DNA of 64,000 nt from an uncultured Succinivibrionaceae bacterium (GCA_944393045.1 CALXYT010000003.1:35437-99436), one strand, 5' to 3'. Positions 41,599 through 51,569 are shown, numbered from the stretch's first letter. Notes: generated from the sequence alone by a model not told the origin. Numbers and translations are program-made.

Positions 41599-41656
41599 AA
41601 AGTAGAGGAGGTGTAAATCCCCTCGCTCTTTTTAGTGGATTAAACTATAAGTGGAC

Positions 41657-43066
41657 TTATAGTGAGTAGTAAAGTTCAAATTCAGCAGGATGTGGAGTCA
41701 TACGAACCTTATCTACTTCTTGTTGCTTTAAGTCGCAGTAAGCCTGAATGTAATCTTCTGAGAATACATTACCAGCTGTTAAGAAGTCGTGATCTGCCTT
41801 AAGTGCAGCTAAAGCTTCTTCAAGAGAACTACAAACCTGAGGAATCATTGCTTCTTCTTCTGCAGGTAAGTCATATAAGTTCTTATCCATTGCTTCACCT
41901 GGATCAATCTTATTGATGATACCGTCAAGACCAGCCATCAACATTGCAGAGAATGCTAAGTATGGGTTAGCCATACAATCTGGGAAACGAACTTCGATTC
42001 TTACTGCCTTCTGGCTTGCTACTGCAGGAATACGAATTGAAGCAGAACGGTTACGCGCACTATATGCAAGCATTACTGGAGCTTCGTAACCTGGAACTAA
42101 TCTCTTATAAGAGTTAGTTGATGGGTTAGTAAATGCGTTTAATGCTTTAGCATGCTTCTTGATACCACCGATGTACCATAAAGCGATCTGAGAAAGCCCG
42201 CCATATAATTCACCAGAGAATAAGTTCTTGCCATCTTTACCTAAAGACTGGTGAACATGCATACCTGAACCATTATCACCACAAATTGGCTTAGGCATGA
42301 AGGTTACGGTCTTATTGTATTGATCAGCAACATTCCAAACTACATACTTTTCAAGAATAACTTCATCAGCTTTCTTAGTTAAAGTGTTGAACTTAGTTGC
42401 AATTTCGTTCTGACCACAAGTAGCAACTTCGTGATGGTGAGCTTCAATCTTAAGCCCCATGTCTTCAAGAACTAGACACATAGCAGAACGGATATCTTGT
42501 GAAGAATCAACTGGAGGTACTGGGAAGTAACCACCTTTAACAGCAGGACGATGCCCCTTGTTGCCTTCGTCATATTCACTTGTTGAGTTCCATGCTGCTT
42601 CTGGATCATCAATTTCTACCATAGAACCTTTCATCTGGCAACCAAAACGAACATCTTCAAAAATGAAGAATTCTGGTTCTGGTCCAAATAGAGCGTAATC
42701 AGCAATACCAGTGCTCTTTAAGTATGCTTCAGCACGCTTTGCAATTGAGCGAGGATCTCGATCGTATCCTTGCATTGTAGTAGGTTCAAGGATATCACAG
42801 CGAATAATTACAGTTGGATCACTATAAAAAGGATCTAATTTAGCTGTGTCAGGGTCTGGCATAAGAACCATGTCAGATTCATTAATACCTTTCCATCCAG
42901 CAATTGATGAACCATCAAACATTTTGCCTTCAGTGAAAAAATCTTCATCAATACATGAAGATGGGATTGAAATATGATGTTCCTTACCTCTAGTATCGGT
43001 GAAACGTAAATCAACGAACTTAGCTTCGGTATCTTTAATTAACTGTAAAACATCAGCTGCAGACAT
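41657..43066 (-). CDS. glnA: Glutamine synthetase type I
   Basis: Makes glutamine from glutamate, ammonia and ATP. The 469-residue length equals the enteric enzyme. Visible are [19 protein letters not shown] (about residues 44-62), the ATP-binding-type [17 protein letters not shown] and metal-binding [11 protein letters not shown]. The adenylylation site is present in KNLYDLP (Tyr near residue 398), so activity is likely controlled by GlnE. Transcription is probably from a sigma-54 promoter just upstream. Confidence 0.97.
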   Translation of the reverse strand: MSAADVLQLIKDTEAKFVDLRFTDTRGKEHHISIPSSCIDEDFFTEGKMFDGSSIAGWKGINESDMVLMPDPDTAKLDPFYSDPTVIIRCDILEPTTMQGYDRDPRSIAKRAEAYLKSTGIADYALFGPEPEFFIFEDVRFGCQMKGSMVEIDDPEAAWNSTSEYDEGNKGHRPAVKGGYFPVPPVDSSQDIRSAMCLVLEDMGLKIEAHHHEVATCGQNEIATKFNTLTKKADEVILEKYVVWNVADQYNKTVTFMPKPICGDNGSGMHVHQSLGKDGKNLFSGELYGGLSQIALWYIGGIKKHAKALNAFTNPSTNSYKRLVPGYEAPVMLAYSARNRSASIRIPAVASQKAVRIEVRFPDCMANPYLAFSAMLMAGLDGIINKIDPGEAMDKNLYDLPAEEEAMIPQVCSSLEEALAALKADHDFLTAGNVFSEDYIQAYCDLKQQEVDKVRMTPHPAEFELYYSL

Positions 43067-43120
43067 ACTTAAAAAACTCCTCCAAAGGGAATAAGATTAC
43101 GAATTAACTGAATATTGCAA

Positions 43121-43136
43121 TGCTAGAATTATGCCA
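43121..43136 (-). promoter_or_regulatory. Sigma-54 promoter of glnA
   Basis: The minus strand reads TGGCATAATTCTAGCA: TGGCAt at -24 and TaGCA at -12 with the correct GG-to-GC spacing of 12 (consensus TGGCACGNNNNTTGCW). It lies 55 bases before the glnA ATG, giving a leader of about 40-45 bases. Confidence 0.75.
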
Positions 43137-43470
43137 AGCTTAATAAACACTTTAAAATAGAGGTTTTAAGAATTTTTTAAACTTTTATGTGGCACTAAAT
43201 AATATTATGTATGCACTATAAAAGAGCAGACGTAATTATTTGGTGCAATTTTATCACAAAGTTGGGCATTTAAAAATCATGAAATTGCCTAATAATAGGT
43301 AAAGTTTTGTTTAAATATGGAAAATTATATTATCGAGCATAGAGCTGTAGTTTCTTTTGAATGTTCTTTATAAAAATTTTTCTATACAATTGTAATATTT
43401 TGCTATGCAGTTCACACTTAAGATTGTAAAATAACCAAGTTTTTATTATGAACATTCTATAGAGGCTTAT
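43137..43470. other. Divergent glnA/typA promoter region
   Basis: Contains the enhancer-like half-sites described separately; otherwise AT-rich without a gene. The typA promoter should lie in 43300-43450. Confidence 0.5.
43212..43247. promoter_or_regulatory. NtrC-type enhancer half-sites
   Basis: TGCAC with GAGCA 17 bases apart overall (43212-43228) and TGGTGCA (43241-43247) resemble the NtrC site TGCACCA-N-TGGTGCA. They lie 75-110 bases upstream of the sigma-54 -24 box, the usual distance. Confidence 0.5.
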
Positions 43471-45303
43471 ATGTTAGAAAAACTTCGTAACATTGCGATC
43501 ATTGCGCACGTAGACCATGGTAAAACTACTTTGGTTGATAAATTGTTGCGCCAGTCTGGAACTTTGGATCGTTCTTTAGACGGTCAAGAACGTGTAATGG
43601 ACTCAAATGATATTGAAAAAGAACGAGGTATTACAATTCTTGCTAAAAATACTGCAATAGAATGGCAAGGATACAGAATAAATATTGTAGATACTCCAGG
43701 TCATGCTGATTTTGGTGGTGAAGTAGAACGAGTAATGAGTATGGTTGATTCTGTGCTTTTACTTGTAGACGCTGTTGATGGTCCTATGCCTCAGACTCGC
43801 TTTGTTACACAAAAAGCATTTAAAGCTGGTTTAAAACCTATAGTTGTTATTAATAAAATTGATAGACCAGGTGCACGTCCAGAATGGGTTATTGATCAAG
43901 TATTTGACTTGTTTGATAACTTAGGTGCAACTGATGAACAGCTTGATTTCCCTATTGTATATGCATCAGCATTAAATGGTTGGGCAACATTAGATTTAGA
44001 TACTCCATCTACTGATATGACCCCATTATTTGAAACTATAATTAAGTGTGTAGAACCTCCAAAGGCAGATCCTCATGGTGAGTTCCAGATGCAAATTTCT
44101 CAGCTTGATTACTCTTCTTATGTTGGTGTAATTGGCGTAGGTAGAATTATGCGTGGTAGCGCTAAGCCTAATATGCCAGTAACTATTGTTTCTAAAGAAG
44201 GTGAAGAACGTACTGGTAGAATCGGCCAGGTATTAGGTTACTTAGGTTTGGAAAGATCTGAAGTACAAGAAGCACAAGCTGGTGATATCGTTGCTATTAC
44301 AGGTCTTGGGGAATTAAAGATTTCTGATACAGTGTGTTCACAAAATAAAGTTGAACCACTTCCTCCTCTTACTGTTGATGAACCTACTGTAACAATGACC
44401 TTCCAAGTTAATACTTCTCCATTTGCAGGTAAGGAAGGTAAGTTTGTTACTTCAAGAAATATTCTTGAACGTTTACAGACTGAACTAGTTCACAATGTTG
44501 CATTAAGAGTAGAAACAACTAACGATCCTGATAAATTTAAGGTTTCTGGTCGTGGCGAACTTCATTTATCAATTCTTATTGAAAATATGAGAAGAGAAGG
44601 TTTTGAATTAGCTGTGTCTCGTCCTGAAGTAATTGTTAAGGAAATTAATGGCGTTAAGTGCGAGCCATTAGAAAATCTTACAATTGATGTAGAAGAACAA
44701 CATCAAGGTCCAGTAATGGAACAATTAGGTATTAGAAAAGCTGATTTGAAAAACATGGTTCCTGATGGAAAGGGTCGTGTAAGACTTGACTATATTATCC
44801 CATCAAGAGGTTTAATTGGTTTTCAGACTGAATTTATGACCTTAACTTCTGGTACTGGTTTAATGTATCATACTTTTGACTCATATGGTGAGTGGCGTGG
44901 TGCTACTATTGGTCAGCGTAAGAATGGTGTTATGATTTCTAATGCTACTGGGAAAGCTTTAGGTTACGCTATTTGGTATCTACAAGATAGAGGTAGAATG
45001 TTCATTGAACATGCTCAAGAAGTTTATGAAGGTCAGATTGTAGGTATTCATAATCGTGATAATGATTTAACTGTAAATTGTTTACGAGGCAAAAAATTAA
45101 CAAACGTTCGTGCATCAGGTACTGATGAGGCAATCGTGTTAGTTCCTCCAGTTCGTTTATCATTAGAGCAATCATTGGAATTTATTAACGATGATGAATT
45201 AGTGGAAATAACTCCAAAGAGCTTAAGACTTAGAAAGAAATTACTTACTGAGTTAGATAGAACTAGAGCCTTCCGTGAAGCCGGTGGTAAAGAAAAAGAA
45301 TAA
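43471..45303 (+). CDS. typA: Ribosome-associated GTPase TypA/BipA
   Basis: Translation-factor-like GTPase involved in 50S biogenesis and stress adaptation. At 610 residues it is full length. G1 [15 protein letters not shown] (about residues 13-27), switch [12 protein letters not shown]3 [15 protein letters not shown] and G4 [12 protein letters not shown] are all intact. EF-G domain V-like and the BipA-specific C-terminal domain ([19 protein letters not shown]) follow. An IS element begins about 35 bases downstream, within its terminator. Confidence 0.97.
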   Translation: MLEKLRNIAIIAHVDHGKTTLVDKLLRQSGTLDRSLDGQERVMDSNDIEKERGITILAKNTAIEWQGYRINIVDTPGHADFGGEVERVMSMVDSVLLLVDAVDGPMPQTRFVTQKAFKAGLKPIVVINKIDRPGARPEWVIDQVFDLFDNLGATDEQLDFPIVYASALNGWATLDLDTPSTDMTPLFETIIKCVEPPKADPHGEFQMQISQLDYSSYVGVIGVGRIMRGSAKPNMPVTIVSKEGEERTGRIGQVLGYLGLERSEVQEAQAGDIVAITGLGELKISDTVCSQNKVEPLPPLTVDEPTVTMTFQVNTSPFAGKEGKFVTSRNILERLQTELVHNVALRVETTNDPDKFKVSGRGELHLSILIENMRREGFELAVSRPEVIVKEINGVKCEPLENLTIDVEEQHQGPVMEQLGIRKADLKNMVPDGKGRVRLDYIIPSRGLIGFQTEFMTLTSGTGLMYHTFDSYGEWRGATIGQRKNGVMISNATGKALGYAIWYLQDRGRMFIEHAQEVYEGQIVGIHNRDNDLTVNCLRGKKLTNVRASGTDEAIVLVPPVRLSLEQSLEFINDDELVEITPKSLRLRKKLLTELDRTRAFREAGGKEKE

Positions 45304-45324
45304 TTTACTAGATTATTAAAAAAT

Positions 45325-45333
45325 GCCCTTGTA
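45325..45333 (+). terminator. Left arm of the typA terminator, split by an IS
   Basis: GCCCTTGTA here pairs with TACAGGGGC at 46813-46821, which is followed by TTTTTT. Joined across the insertion, these give a 9-bp stem and a 5-base loop, a standard terminator 21 bases after the typA stop. Confidence 0.75.
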
Positions 45334-45337
45334 GTTA

Positions 45338-45362
45338 TGATATGTACCCAGAATCCTGGACA
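45338..45362. repeat. IS left terminal inverted repeat
   Basis: TGATATGTACCC then CTGGACA, matching the right end at 19 of 19 positions of these two blocks; the 6 bases in between differ partly. Confidence 0.9.
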
Positions 45363-45372
45363 CATATTTGAA

Positions 45373-46182
45373 CTAGGCTGAACACATGGATGCTACCCTG
45401 TATTGCACAGGTGGCATCCATTTTGTTTTTGCCTGAATTCTTTTGTTGTTATAATAATCTATATATTCATCAACTGCTTTTGAAAACTCTTCGAAAGAAG
45501 AATAATCTTTCTCATGGCCATAATACATTTCATTTTTTAGTCTTCCAAAGAATGACTCCATTATACAATTATCGTAGCAATTTCCTTTACGTGACATGGA
45601 TTGGATAATGCCACGCTCTTTTAAAGCATTTCTGAAATAAGCATGTTGATACTGCCAACCTTGATCGGAATGGAATATAAGGCCATCGACAGTTGGAAAT
45701 TTTTCAAATGCCTTATCAAGCATTCTTGATATCTGTTCAAGATTAGCACTAATGGACAAATCATACGAAATAATCTCGTTTGTATTCATATCTAACACTG
45801 GAGACATATAGCACTTCCCCCATGAAAAATTAAATTGAGATACATCACTGGTCCACTTTTGCAATGGAGCAGTTGTGCTGAAATCTCTATTTATTATATT
45901 ATCTGCAATTTTACCAACTTCTCCTTTATAAGAATGATATTTTTCTTTTGGACGCTTGCCAGGCAATCCAACTTCGTGCATAAGACGCTGTACACGTTTG
46001 TGTTTTACTTTATATCCACGATTTACTAATTCTTGATGTACGCGTCTGACACCATATCTTTTCTTATTTTCTTCGAATATTCTTTTTATCTCTTGAAGAA
46101 TATCTCGGTTTCGCTCTGTGACAAGATCATCCTTATTGATTTCAAAGTAATACGTAGACTTAGCCATACGCATAGCCTGCAA
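45373..46182 (-). CDS. IS3-family transposase OrfB (DDE integrase)
   Basis: 269 residues from the first ATG; in the element it is probably made as an OrfAB fusion by -1 frameshifting, because the same frame is open further upstream (AIIKELRENGYKLKHLL). An HTH_21 domain (KKRYGVRRVHQELVNRGYKV) is followed by the integrase core. The DDE triad is visible: Asp in QKWTSDVSQF, Asp in LIFHSDQGWQYQ and Glu in CYDNCIMESFFGRLKNE. The C terminus has YIDYYNNKRIQ, typical of the family. All catalytic residues are present. Confidence 0.92.
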   Translation of the reverse strand: MQAMRMAKSTYYFEINKDDLVTERNRDILQEIKRIFEENKKRYGVRRVHQELVNRGYKVKHKRVQRLMHEVGLPGKRPKEKYHSYKGEVGKIADNIINRDFSTTAPLQKWTSDVSQFNFSWGKCYMSPVLDMNTNEIISYDLSISANLEQISRMLDKAFEKFPTVDGLIFHSDQGWQYQHAYFRNALKERGIIQSMSRKGNCYDNCIMESFFGRLKNEMYYGHEKDYSSFEEFSKAVDEYIDYYNNKRIQAKTKWMPPVQYRVASMCSA

Positions 46183-46190
46183 GAGGTGTT

Positions 46191-46760
46191 TTAGTTTATA
46201 TCCGTTTTCTCGAAGTTCTTTGATGATTGCTGCTTTTTCGCCTTGAGTCGCGCAGCTTCCTTTTCTTCTCTCAAGGCGATCTCTTTTTTTATTACTTCGA
46301 TTTCAGCTCTCATATATTCAATTTCAGCCCTTAAGCGTACCAATTCTTCGTATTCAGACTCACTTGGCTTTGGTGGCTTTCTTGTTCCAACTTTCTTCAT
46401 ATCAGGATTCTTTGGTTTACGACCTTTCTTTTTGGATATAAGGCCATTATAACCGTAAATCTTGTAATTGCGTACCCATTGATACAATATACCCTCATTA
46501 ATTCCAGCATTTAATGCAACTGATTTATTTGATTCTCCTACAATTACTTTAGAAACAAGAAATAACTTTTCTTCTAGTTTCCATACTTTATTTGTTACTT
46601 TGTGTCTTAATGCATCTGGCCCTTGAGCTTCTTCGATTCGCATCCATCTACGAACATACTTCCGAAACTCCTCCTTCGATATACCATCTGGAGGTTCTGG
46701 AAGAACCCCTTTTCTGTACATCTCAACACATTTTCGTTTGAATTCATAACTATAGCGCAT
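46191..46760 (-). CDS. IS3-family OrfA (DNA-binding, IS150 type)
   Basis: 189 residues from the ATG at 46760 (the frame is open to the IS end at 46808, but MRYSYEFKRKCVEMY is the usual start). Two helix-turn-helix units are seen, one ending near VRRWMRIEEAQGPDAL and one in SVALNAGINEGILYQWVRNY. A leucine-zipper-like coiled coil follows (YEELVRLRAEIEYMRAEIEV), which mediates dimerisation. The slippery GAAAAAG run at 46233-46239 near the end of orfA probably allows the switch into orfB. Confidence 0.88.
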   Translation of the reverse strand: MRYSYEFKRKCVEMYRKGVLPEPPDGISKEEFRKYVRRWMRIEEAQGPDALRHKVTNKVWKLEEKLFLVSKVIVGESNKSVALNAGINEGILYQWVRNYKIYGYNGLISKKKGRKPKNPDMKKVGTRKPPKPSESEYEELVRLRAEIEYMRAEIEVIKKEIALREEKEAARLKAKKQQSSKNFEKTDIN

Positions 46761-46783
46761 AAAAATACCCTCTTTACTATTTT

Positions 46784-46808
46784 GTCCAGTAAAGAGGGTA
46801 CATATCAT
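46784..46808. repeat. IS right terminal inverted repeat
   Basis: Complement of the left end (TGTCCAG then GGGTACATATCA). Just inside, CCCTCTTTACT and AGTAAAGAGGG form an additional inverted repeat (46769-46799). Confidence 0.9.
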
Positions 46809-46812
46809 TAAT

Positions 46813-46827
46813 ACAGGGGCTTTTTTA
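46813..46827 (+). terminator. Right arm and T-run of the typA terminator
   Basis: TACAGGGGC followed by TTTTTT; complementary to 45325-45333 on the other side of the IS. Confidence 0.75.
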
Positions 46828-47000
46828 TTTTATGATGTAGTACCTAATTGATATTTTAAACATTTGCCACATTATGTTTGGCTTATTGTTTATAATTGAT
46901 GACTTAAAGTGAATAATTATTTAAAATCTTTAATCACAAATGAAATGTTAGAATATATCATGTTAAAAATTGCAATTAGATAATTTTTGGAACAGAAGTT

Positions 47001-47906
47001 ATGAAAGTAAAAAAGGCGATTATTCCTGTTGCAGGACTTGGAACTAGAATGTTACCAGCAACTAAAGCAATACCAAAAGAAATGTTGCCGGTTGTTGATA
47101 AGCCATTAATTCAACATGTTGTGCAAGAATGTATTGATGCTGGTATTAAAGATATAATGCTTGTTACTCATTCATCAAAAATTGCAATTGAAAATCATTT
47201 CGATAAATGTTTTGAATTGGAAATGACACTCGAGAAACGTGTAAAAAGACAGTTATTAGAAGAAGTTCAATCAATTTGTCCTCGTGATGTCTCAATTATG
47301 CATGTTAGACAAGGTGAGGTAAAAGGTCTAGGTCATGCAATTAGATGTGCTAGGGTAATAATGGAGAATGAGCCTTTTGCTGTCATATTACCTGATGTGT
47401 TAATTAATAAATATTCTTGTGATTTGACTAAAAGTAATTTAGCCGAAATGGTGCAAAAGTTTGAAGCAACAGGGATTAGTCAAATCTTAGTTGAAGCAGT
47501 TGATCCTGCAATGACTAAAAATTATGGTATTGTTGATTTAGGTGATAAAGATATAGTATTAGCTCCAGGTGAATCAAGAGCAATTTATGGCTTGGTTGAA
47601 AAACCAGAACCTGAGGAAAGTCCTTCAAATTATGCAATTGTAGGTAGATATGTGCTAACACCTGAAATTTGGCCGTTATTTGATTTAACACCAATTGGTG
47701 CAGGTGGCGAAATTCAATTAACTGATACAATAAGAATGTTATTAAAACATCATCAGATTAATGCAATGTCAATAACTGGTAATTCTTTAGACTGTGGCTC
47801 AAAATTAGGATATTTAAAAGCTATTGTTGAATATGCAGGTCTTGATGCAAATTTAGGTAAGGAGTTTGTGCCGTTTGTTAAGGAATTTTTAGGAGAAGCC
47901 AAGTAG
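47001..47906 (+). CDS. galU: UTP-glucose-1-phosphate uridylyltransferase
   Basis: Makes UDP-glucose from UTP and glucose 1-phosphate for envelope glycans. The 301-residue protein has the nucleotide-binding start [20 protein letters not shown] (about residues 7-26), [12 protein letters not shown], the ILPDVLI region, and [15 protein letters not shown]. Length and motifs are those of enteric GalU. It is followed by yihY after 140 bases without a clear terminator. Confidence 0.95.
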   Translation: MKVKKAIIPVAGLGTRMLPATKAIPKEMLPVVDKPLIQHVVQECIDAGIKDIMLVTHSSKIAIENHFDKCFELEMTLEKRVKRQLLEEVQSICPRDVSIMHVRQGEVKGLGHAIRCARVIMENEPFAVILPDVLINKYSCDLTKSNLAEMVQKFEATGISQILVEAVDPAMTKNYGIVDLGDKDIVLAPGESRAIYGLVEKPEPEESPSNYAIVGRYVLTPEIWPLFDLTPIGAGGEIQLTDTIRMLLKHHQINAMSITGNSLDCGSKLGYLKAIVEYAGLDANLGKEFVPFVKEFLGEAK

Positions 47907-48046
47907 TGATTTTATACCTACTTTTGGTAAATCAACTAAAGCTAGTTTTTATAGCCCTGTTTAATAGCAGAGATAATCTTGTTCTTTTTTATAGATTCTA
48001 TCTCTCTATGTTTAATAAGAAAGTTAAAGTATAGAGGGGGTGTTGC

Positions 48047-48922
48047 ATGATAGAGAAGCTTAAAAAAATATATAATTATGGTATTAAAAACTCTGCTTAT
48101 TTTAGATTATTATATAAAAGAATTACAGATGATGATATCCAGGTACTAGCTTCTTCATTGTCATATACCACTGTCTTATCTTTAGTTCCTGTTATGGCAG
48201 TTTTATTAAGTGCCTTTTCATTATTTCCAGGTTTTGAATCTCTAAAAAATGCAATGTTAGATTTTGCGGTTAAAAATCTAATGCCTAATGCAGGAGATAT
48301 CATAAAAGATTATATAAATGATTTTGTTGCAAATGCGAGTAAAACTACGATTGTAGGGCTACTTGCATTATTTGCTATTTCGCTACTTTTAATTAGAAGA
48401 ATCGATATAACATTAAATAAGATTTGGCATACAACAAGTCGCCGCCCAAGAATTACTACTTTTGCGGTTTATTGGACGGTTTTAACTCTTGGACCAATTT
48501 TATTAGGGATAAGTATTGCTATAACCTCATCTATTGCAGCTGTAAGCTTTTTTGGGGAACAATCCTACTTTTATGGACTTGATACTTACGCCTTAAGCTT
48601 TATTCCTAGTATTTTGACTTTTATTATTTTAACCTTAGTTTATTTAGCAGTACCTGTTACTAAAGTAACGTTCTTACAAGCTTGTACTGGCGCACTGGTT
48701 GCAACTGTAGCGCAGGATATGGTTCGCCGTTTATTTATGTATTTTATTGTGAACTTCTCTAGTTACGCTCTTATTTATGGGGCATTAGCAGCTATACCAG
48801 TAATAATGGTTTGGGTTCATGTAAATTGGTTTGTTGTTTTAGTTGGCGCAGAAATTTCTGCTACAATTAAAGATTTTGGAGAAAGCAAAACTGACGATAA
48901 TAAATTGATAACAGTTAACTAA
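48047..48922 (+). CDS. yihY: YihY/BrkB family inner membrane protein (UPF0761)
   Basis: 291 residues with about six membrane segments (for example TTVLSLVPVMAVLLSAFSLF, GLLALFAISLLLIRRI and IPVIMVWVHVNWFVVLVGAE). The conserved family blocks LASSLSYTTVLSLVPVMAVL at about residue 33 and YGALAAIPVIMVWVHVNW near the end are present. Function is not established; it was once thought to be RNase BN. A strong GGGGG ribosome site precedes the ATG. Confidence 0.88.
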   Translation: MIEKLKKIYNYGIKNSAYFRLLYKRITDDDIQVLASSLSYTTVLSLVPVMAVLLSAFSLFPGFESLKNAMLDFAVKNLMPNAGDIIKDYINDFVANASKTTIVGLLALFAISLLLIRRIDITLNKIWHTTSRRPRITTFAVYWTVLTLGPILLGISIAITSSIAAVSFFGEQSYFYGLDTYALSFIPSILTFIILTLVYLAVPVTKVTFLQACTGALVATVAQDMVRRLFMYFIVNFSSYALIYGALAAIPVIMVWVHVNWFVVLVGAEISATIKDFGESKTDDNKLITVN

Positions 48923-48950
48923 GTTAGATTTTTTTGAATGATTTTTAGAT

Positions 48951-48976
48951 AGCCCCTTGATTAAGGGGATTTTCTT
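48951..48976 (+). terminator. Terminator of yihY
   Basis: CCCCTT (48953-48958) and AAGGGG (48963-48968) with a 4-base loop, followed by ATTTTCTT. Confidence 0.75.
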
Positions 48977-49024
48977 ATGTATGTTATAGGTAGGTTCTCG
49001 AGACTTTTTAGTCTTTTTAATTTA

Positions 49025-49060
49025 TGCATAGATGTGCAAACATCTATGCATTATCTTTTT
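49025..49060 (+). terminator. Perfect GNRA-loop hairpin with T-rich tail
   Basis: TGCATAGATGT and ACATCTATGCA close an 11-bp stem with GCAA loop, then TTATCTTTTTAT. It lies 100 bases after the yihY stop and may be a second terminator or the end of a small RNA. Confidence 0.5.
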
Positions 49061-49207
49061 ATATAAGGTTATATCACTGATAATGATCCCTTAGTTTTAC
49101 TAAGGGATTCAAATGTCACTCCTGAAAACCATAAAAATACCAAGAATAAGTCTTGCTAGATTATCGTATAGAAATAGGCGCTAAACTTGTGTAAAGGTCA
49201 AAAAAAA

Positions 49208-49236
49208 AGACCTATAAGACTCTAAGTTTTTGGTCT
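49208..49236 (-). terminator. Possible terminator of the AsmA-like/recG unit
   Basis: On the minus strand AGACC and GGTCT are followed by eight T. The stem is short (5 bp) with a long loop. Confidence 0.4.
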
Positions 49237-49421
49237 CTTAGAAAAGCTTAAAGAGCATTATAAATTCTTACTGTGAACTATTGGAAAAGTAAGGACTACT
49301 TAATTTAATACTCCTTTGTTTTGCTTGAGATTATAGATGAGCCTTAATGCAAAGAGCAAAATGGTTTAAAGCTACTTTATAATGCTCTTTTTATATGGTT
49401 ATCCTGTTGATAAGGCTATCA

Positions 49422-51569
49422 TTAGTTTTCTTCTTGCTCATTTTCTGCATCGGGTATTAGAATTTCATTAAAGCAACTTCCTAAGATAGTATATTTTTGT
49501 GGAGCGTCTAAATAGTCGGAAGTAACGCTTAAATATCCTGTAACAGAGTCCTCGATTATATCATCTCCACTAAGTTTTTTATTAAAGAGCACTTTAGCCT
49601 TAAAATCACCTGTTAATGCTTTACCGCTAGCTTCAAGTTTACCTAGTCCTTGGATTAAGTTAGCACTAAGGGTAAAGTTCTTAATTTCATCAATTGATGT
49701 TTCACATGCTTTATAAGCTTCAATAACACGAGTACAAGAGCTATCTTGGTTTAATTTAGATGCAAAGGTATCAATACTAAAGCCATCTAAAGTAAATAAC
49801 TTACTCTTGATATTACCAACGATCGTTGATTTATCAATATCAAAATTTTTACCATCGAAGTTTATTAGTTCTAATTTAAGATCTGCACTAAATTTACCAA
49901 CAATATTACTAAAAATCGGTAAAGGAACATCTGCTAAATCGATACTTGGAGTATTGATGTTAATAAGAAGAGGCTTTTCTTTTGATAAAGGATAAAGCAA
50001 TGAAAAGTTACCATGAGAGTTGCGCATAATTGCTTTATCGGAAATTAATGATAATTCATCGTTATAGAAAGAACCAATTAGATTAGTATTATATAAGACG
50101 TATTCACCAAAACCAAAGGTACCACCTTTAGAATTTAAGTATTTAAAGCTAATTGGAAAAAGGGTATTATCAGAGATAGTTAAAGATTCATATTTATGAT
50201 GGGTAATATTCTCATCTTCAACACTATCTGCTTGCGATAATTCAGATGAAGCAATTACGTTTTCATCGGCAATTCTAATGTTGCTAGGTTTTCCTTTCTT
50301 TAAGTCTTTTATCTCAAAAGTTACCTCACGTAGATGTAATGGCCAATCTTTAAGATAAGATACGATTTCGCAGTCATCACAAGTGAGTTTTTTTATGTAT
50401 AATTCAGGTGCAAAAGAGGCAATGTTATTTAAATAATCTTCTTTTAACGGTAAGGAGATATCATTAAAACTTAGCTCGTCAAAAAATACTTGTTCACCAA
50501 TAATTAAAAAGTTAGCATTTAAAAGACCATCGAGGTATTCAGCTTTTATTTTATATCTTAGCGCTCTTTCAAGAGTTTGAGGGGATGTGGTTTCATATTC
50601 GGAGGATATAGTACCAGTTCCCAAATTAATACCTTTAAGCTCCAGATTTTCAAAATAACCGTTTATTGTTGCAACGTTAGAGAAGGGTTGAATAATTTGT
50701 CCTGTAAAGTCAGATAATTTTACATCTTTGGTTTCTAAGTATATATTTGATACACCTACGGTTGGAATGTTAATATTGTAGCCAAAAGCATTTTCTATTG
50801 GAGTTAATTTTATGCCTTTTATTTCTAGGCTTTTAGTAGTTAATGTTTTATCTGTCTTATCTAATAAACCATTTCCTTTGATGTAACCATTAGTAAAATC
50901 AAAGTTATATGAAATAAAACAAGCAGCACCAACACATTCGAAGTTTACTTTCGCATCTTTAACATGCTTATCTAAAATAGTAGTTTCATTATATACAATC
51001 TCTCCTTTAGTACTTAGAACTAAAGAAAGCAAATCATCTATATTGTAAAGAGTACTTTTACGAGAAGTTTTGTTGATTTTTCTGTATTTTTTAACAGTTT
51101 CAAAGTCCAGATTAAAAAATTCTGTTTTATATGATACATTGCCAACCTCAGGTAAAGAGATATTCTTTACCCAAAGTTTTTTAGCAAAAATATCTGGTAA
51201 TTTAAACCCTTTATGGTTATTAAGGCTCTTTGGAATTTTGGCATTAATAATATCTAATTCTGCTAGATCTAAGGAAAAATCTAAATTAAGAATTTTATCA
51301 AGTTTATATTCAGTATAAATTTGCTCAACGCTAATGCCACTTTGGGTTTGTAATCCGTTGATGGAAATTACGTTAGGATAAAAAGGACTGAATTTTACAT
51401 TATCAATATGTACAGGCTCATCAAGAACATCTGTAAGGTAATCTTCAATAGGATACTTGATAACTAAACCACTTAACAAAAATATTGCTAAGAAAAATGC
51501 GCATAATAGAATCCCCAAAAGGTAAACGTATTTTGCCCAAGTTTTATTTTTATCTTTATTAGATTTCAC
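49422..51569 (-). CDS. AsmA/DUF748-like membrane-anchored envelope protein
   Basis: 715 residues with one N-terminal membrane anchor (YLLGILLCAFFLAIFLLSGL, residues about 15-34) and a large periplasmic part of repetitive beta strands. The block following the anchor, with EPVHIDNVKFSPFYPNVISI, resembles the start of AsmA/DUF748 proteins, and repeated motifs like LTLKDVKLSDFTG support a beta-taco-like fold. Such proteins are linked to phospholipid transport or outer-membrane assembly. A CDDCEIV motif (about residue 390) and a CTRVIEAYKACE motif (about residues 598-609) could form disulfides. Overlaps the recG stop by 11 bases. Confidence 0.6.
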   Translation of the reverse strand: MKSNKDKNKTWAKYVYLLGILLCAFFLAIFLLSGLVIKYPIEDYLTDVLDEPVHIDNVKFSPFYPNVISINGLQTQSGISVEQIYTEYKLDKILNLDFSLDLAELDIINAKIPKSLNNHKGFKLPDIFAKKLWVKNISLPEVGNVSYKTEFFNLDFETVKKYRKINKTSRKSTLYNIDDLLSLVLSTKGEIVYNETTILDKHVKDAKVNFECVGAACFISYNFDFTNGYIKGNGLLDKTDKTLTTKSLEIKGIKLTPIENAFGYNINIPTVGVSNIYLETKDVKLSDFTGQIIQPFSNVATINGYFENLELKGINLGTGTISSEYETTSPQTLERALRYKIKAEYLDGLLNANFLIIGEQVFFDELSFNDISLPLKEDYLNNIASFAPELYIKKLTCDDCEIVSYLKDWPLHLREVTFEIKDLKKGKPSNIRIADENVIASSELSQADSVEDENITHHKYESLTISDNTLFPISFKYLNSKGGTFGFGEYVLYNTNLIGSFYNDELSLISDKAIMRNSHGNFSLLYPLSKEKPLLININTPSIDLADVPLPIFSNIVGKFSADLKLELINFDGKNFDIDKSTIVGNIKSKLFTLDGFSIDTFASKLNQDSSCTRVIEAYKACETSIDEIKNFTLSANLIQGLGKLEASGKALTGDFKAKVLFNKKLSGDDIIEDSVTGYLSVTSDYLDAPQKYTILGSCFNEILIPDAENEQEEN

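Larger units (their letters stand above)
45338..46808 (-). mobile_element. Complete IS3-family insertion sequence (IS150-like)
   Basis: 1471-bp element with imperfect terminal inverted repeats sharing TGATATGTACCC and CTGGACA at the same offset (45338-45362 and the complement of 46784-46808). A 3-bp target duplication TTA flanks it (45335-45337 and 46809-46811). It carries orfA and orfB on the minus strand in different frames, joined by a probable -1 frameshift. Both frames are intact, so the element looks recent and possibly active. The target is the loop of the typA terminator. Confidence 0.93.
48977..49421. other. Hairpin-rich intergenic region between convergent genes
   Basis: No gene. 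It has several inverted repeats: an 11-bp stem TGCATAGATGT/ACATCTATGCA (49025-49035 and 49040-49050) with a GCAA loop and T-rich tail; a 9-bp stem ATCCCTTAG/CTAAGGGAT (49086-49094 and 49100-49108); AGACC/GGTCT (49208-49212 and 49232-49236), whose minus-strand 3' side is a run of eight T; and AAAGAGC/GCTCTTT (49351-49357 and 49384-49390). The third is likely the terminator of the AsmA-like gene. Confidence 0.5.

Noticed and set aside
45048..45365. 105-codon minus-strand frame over the end of typA
   Set aside because: Opposite strand of typA without independent support.
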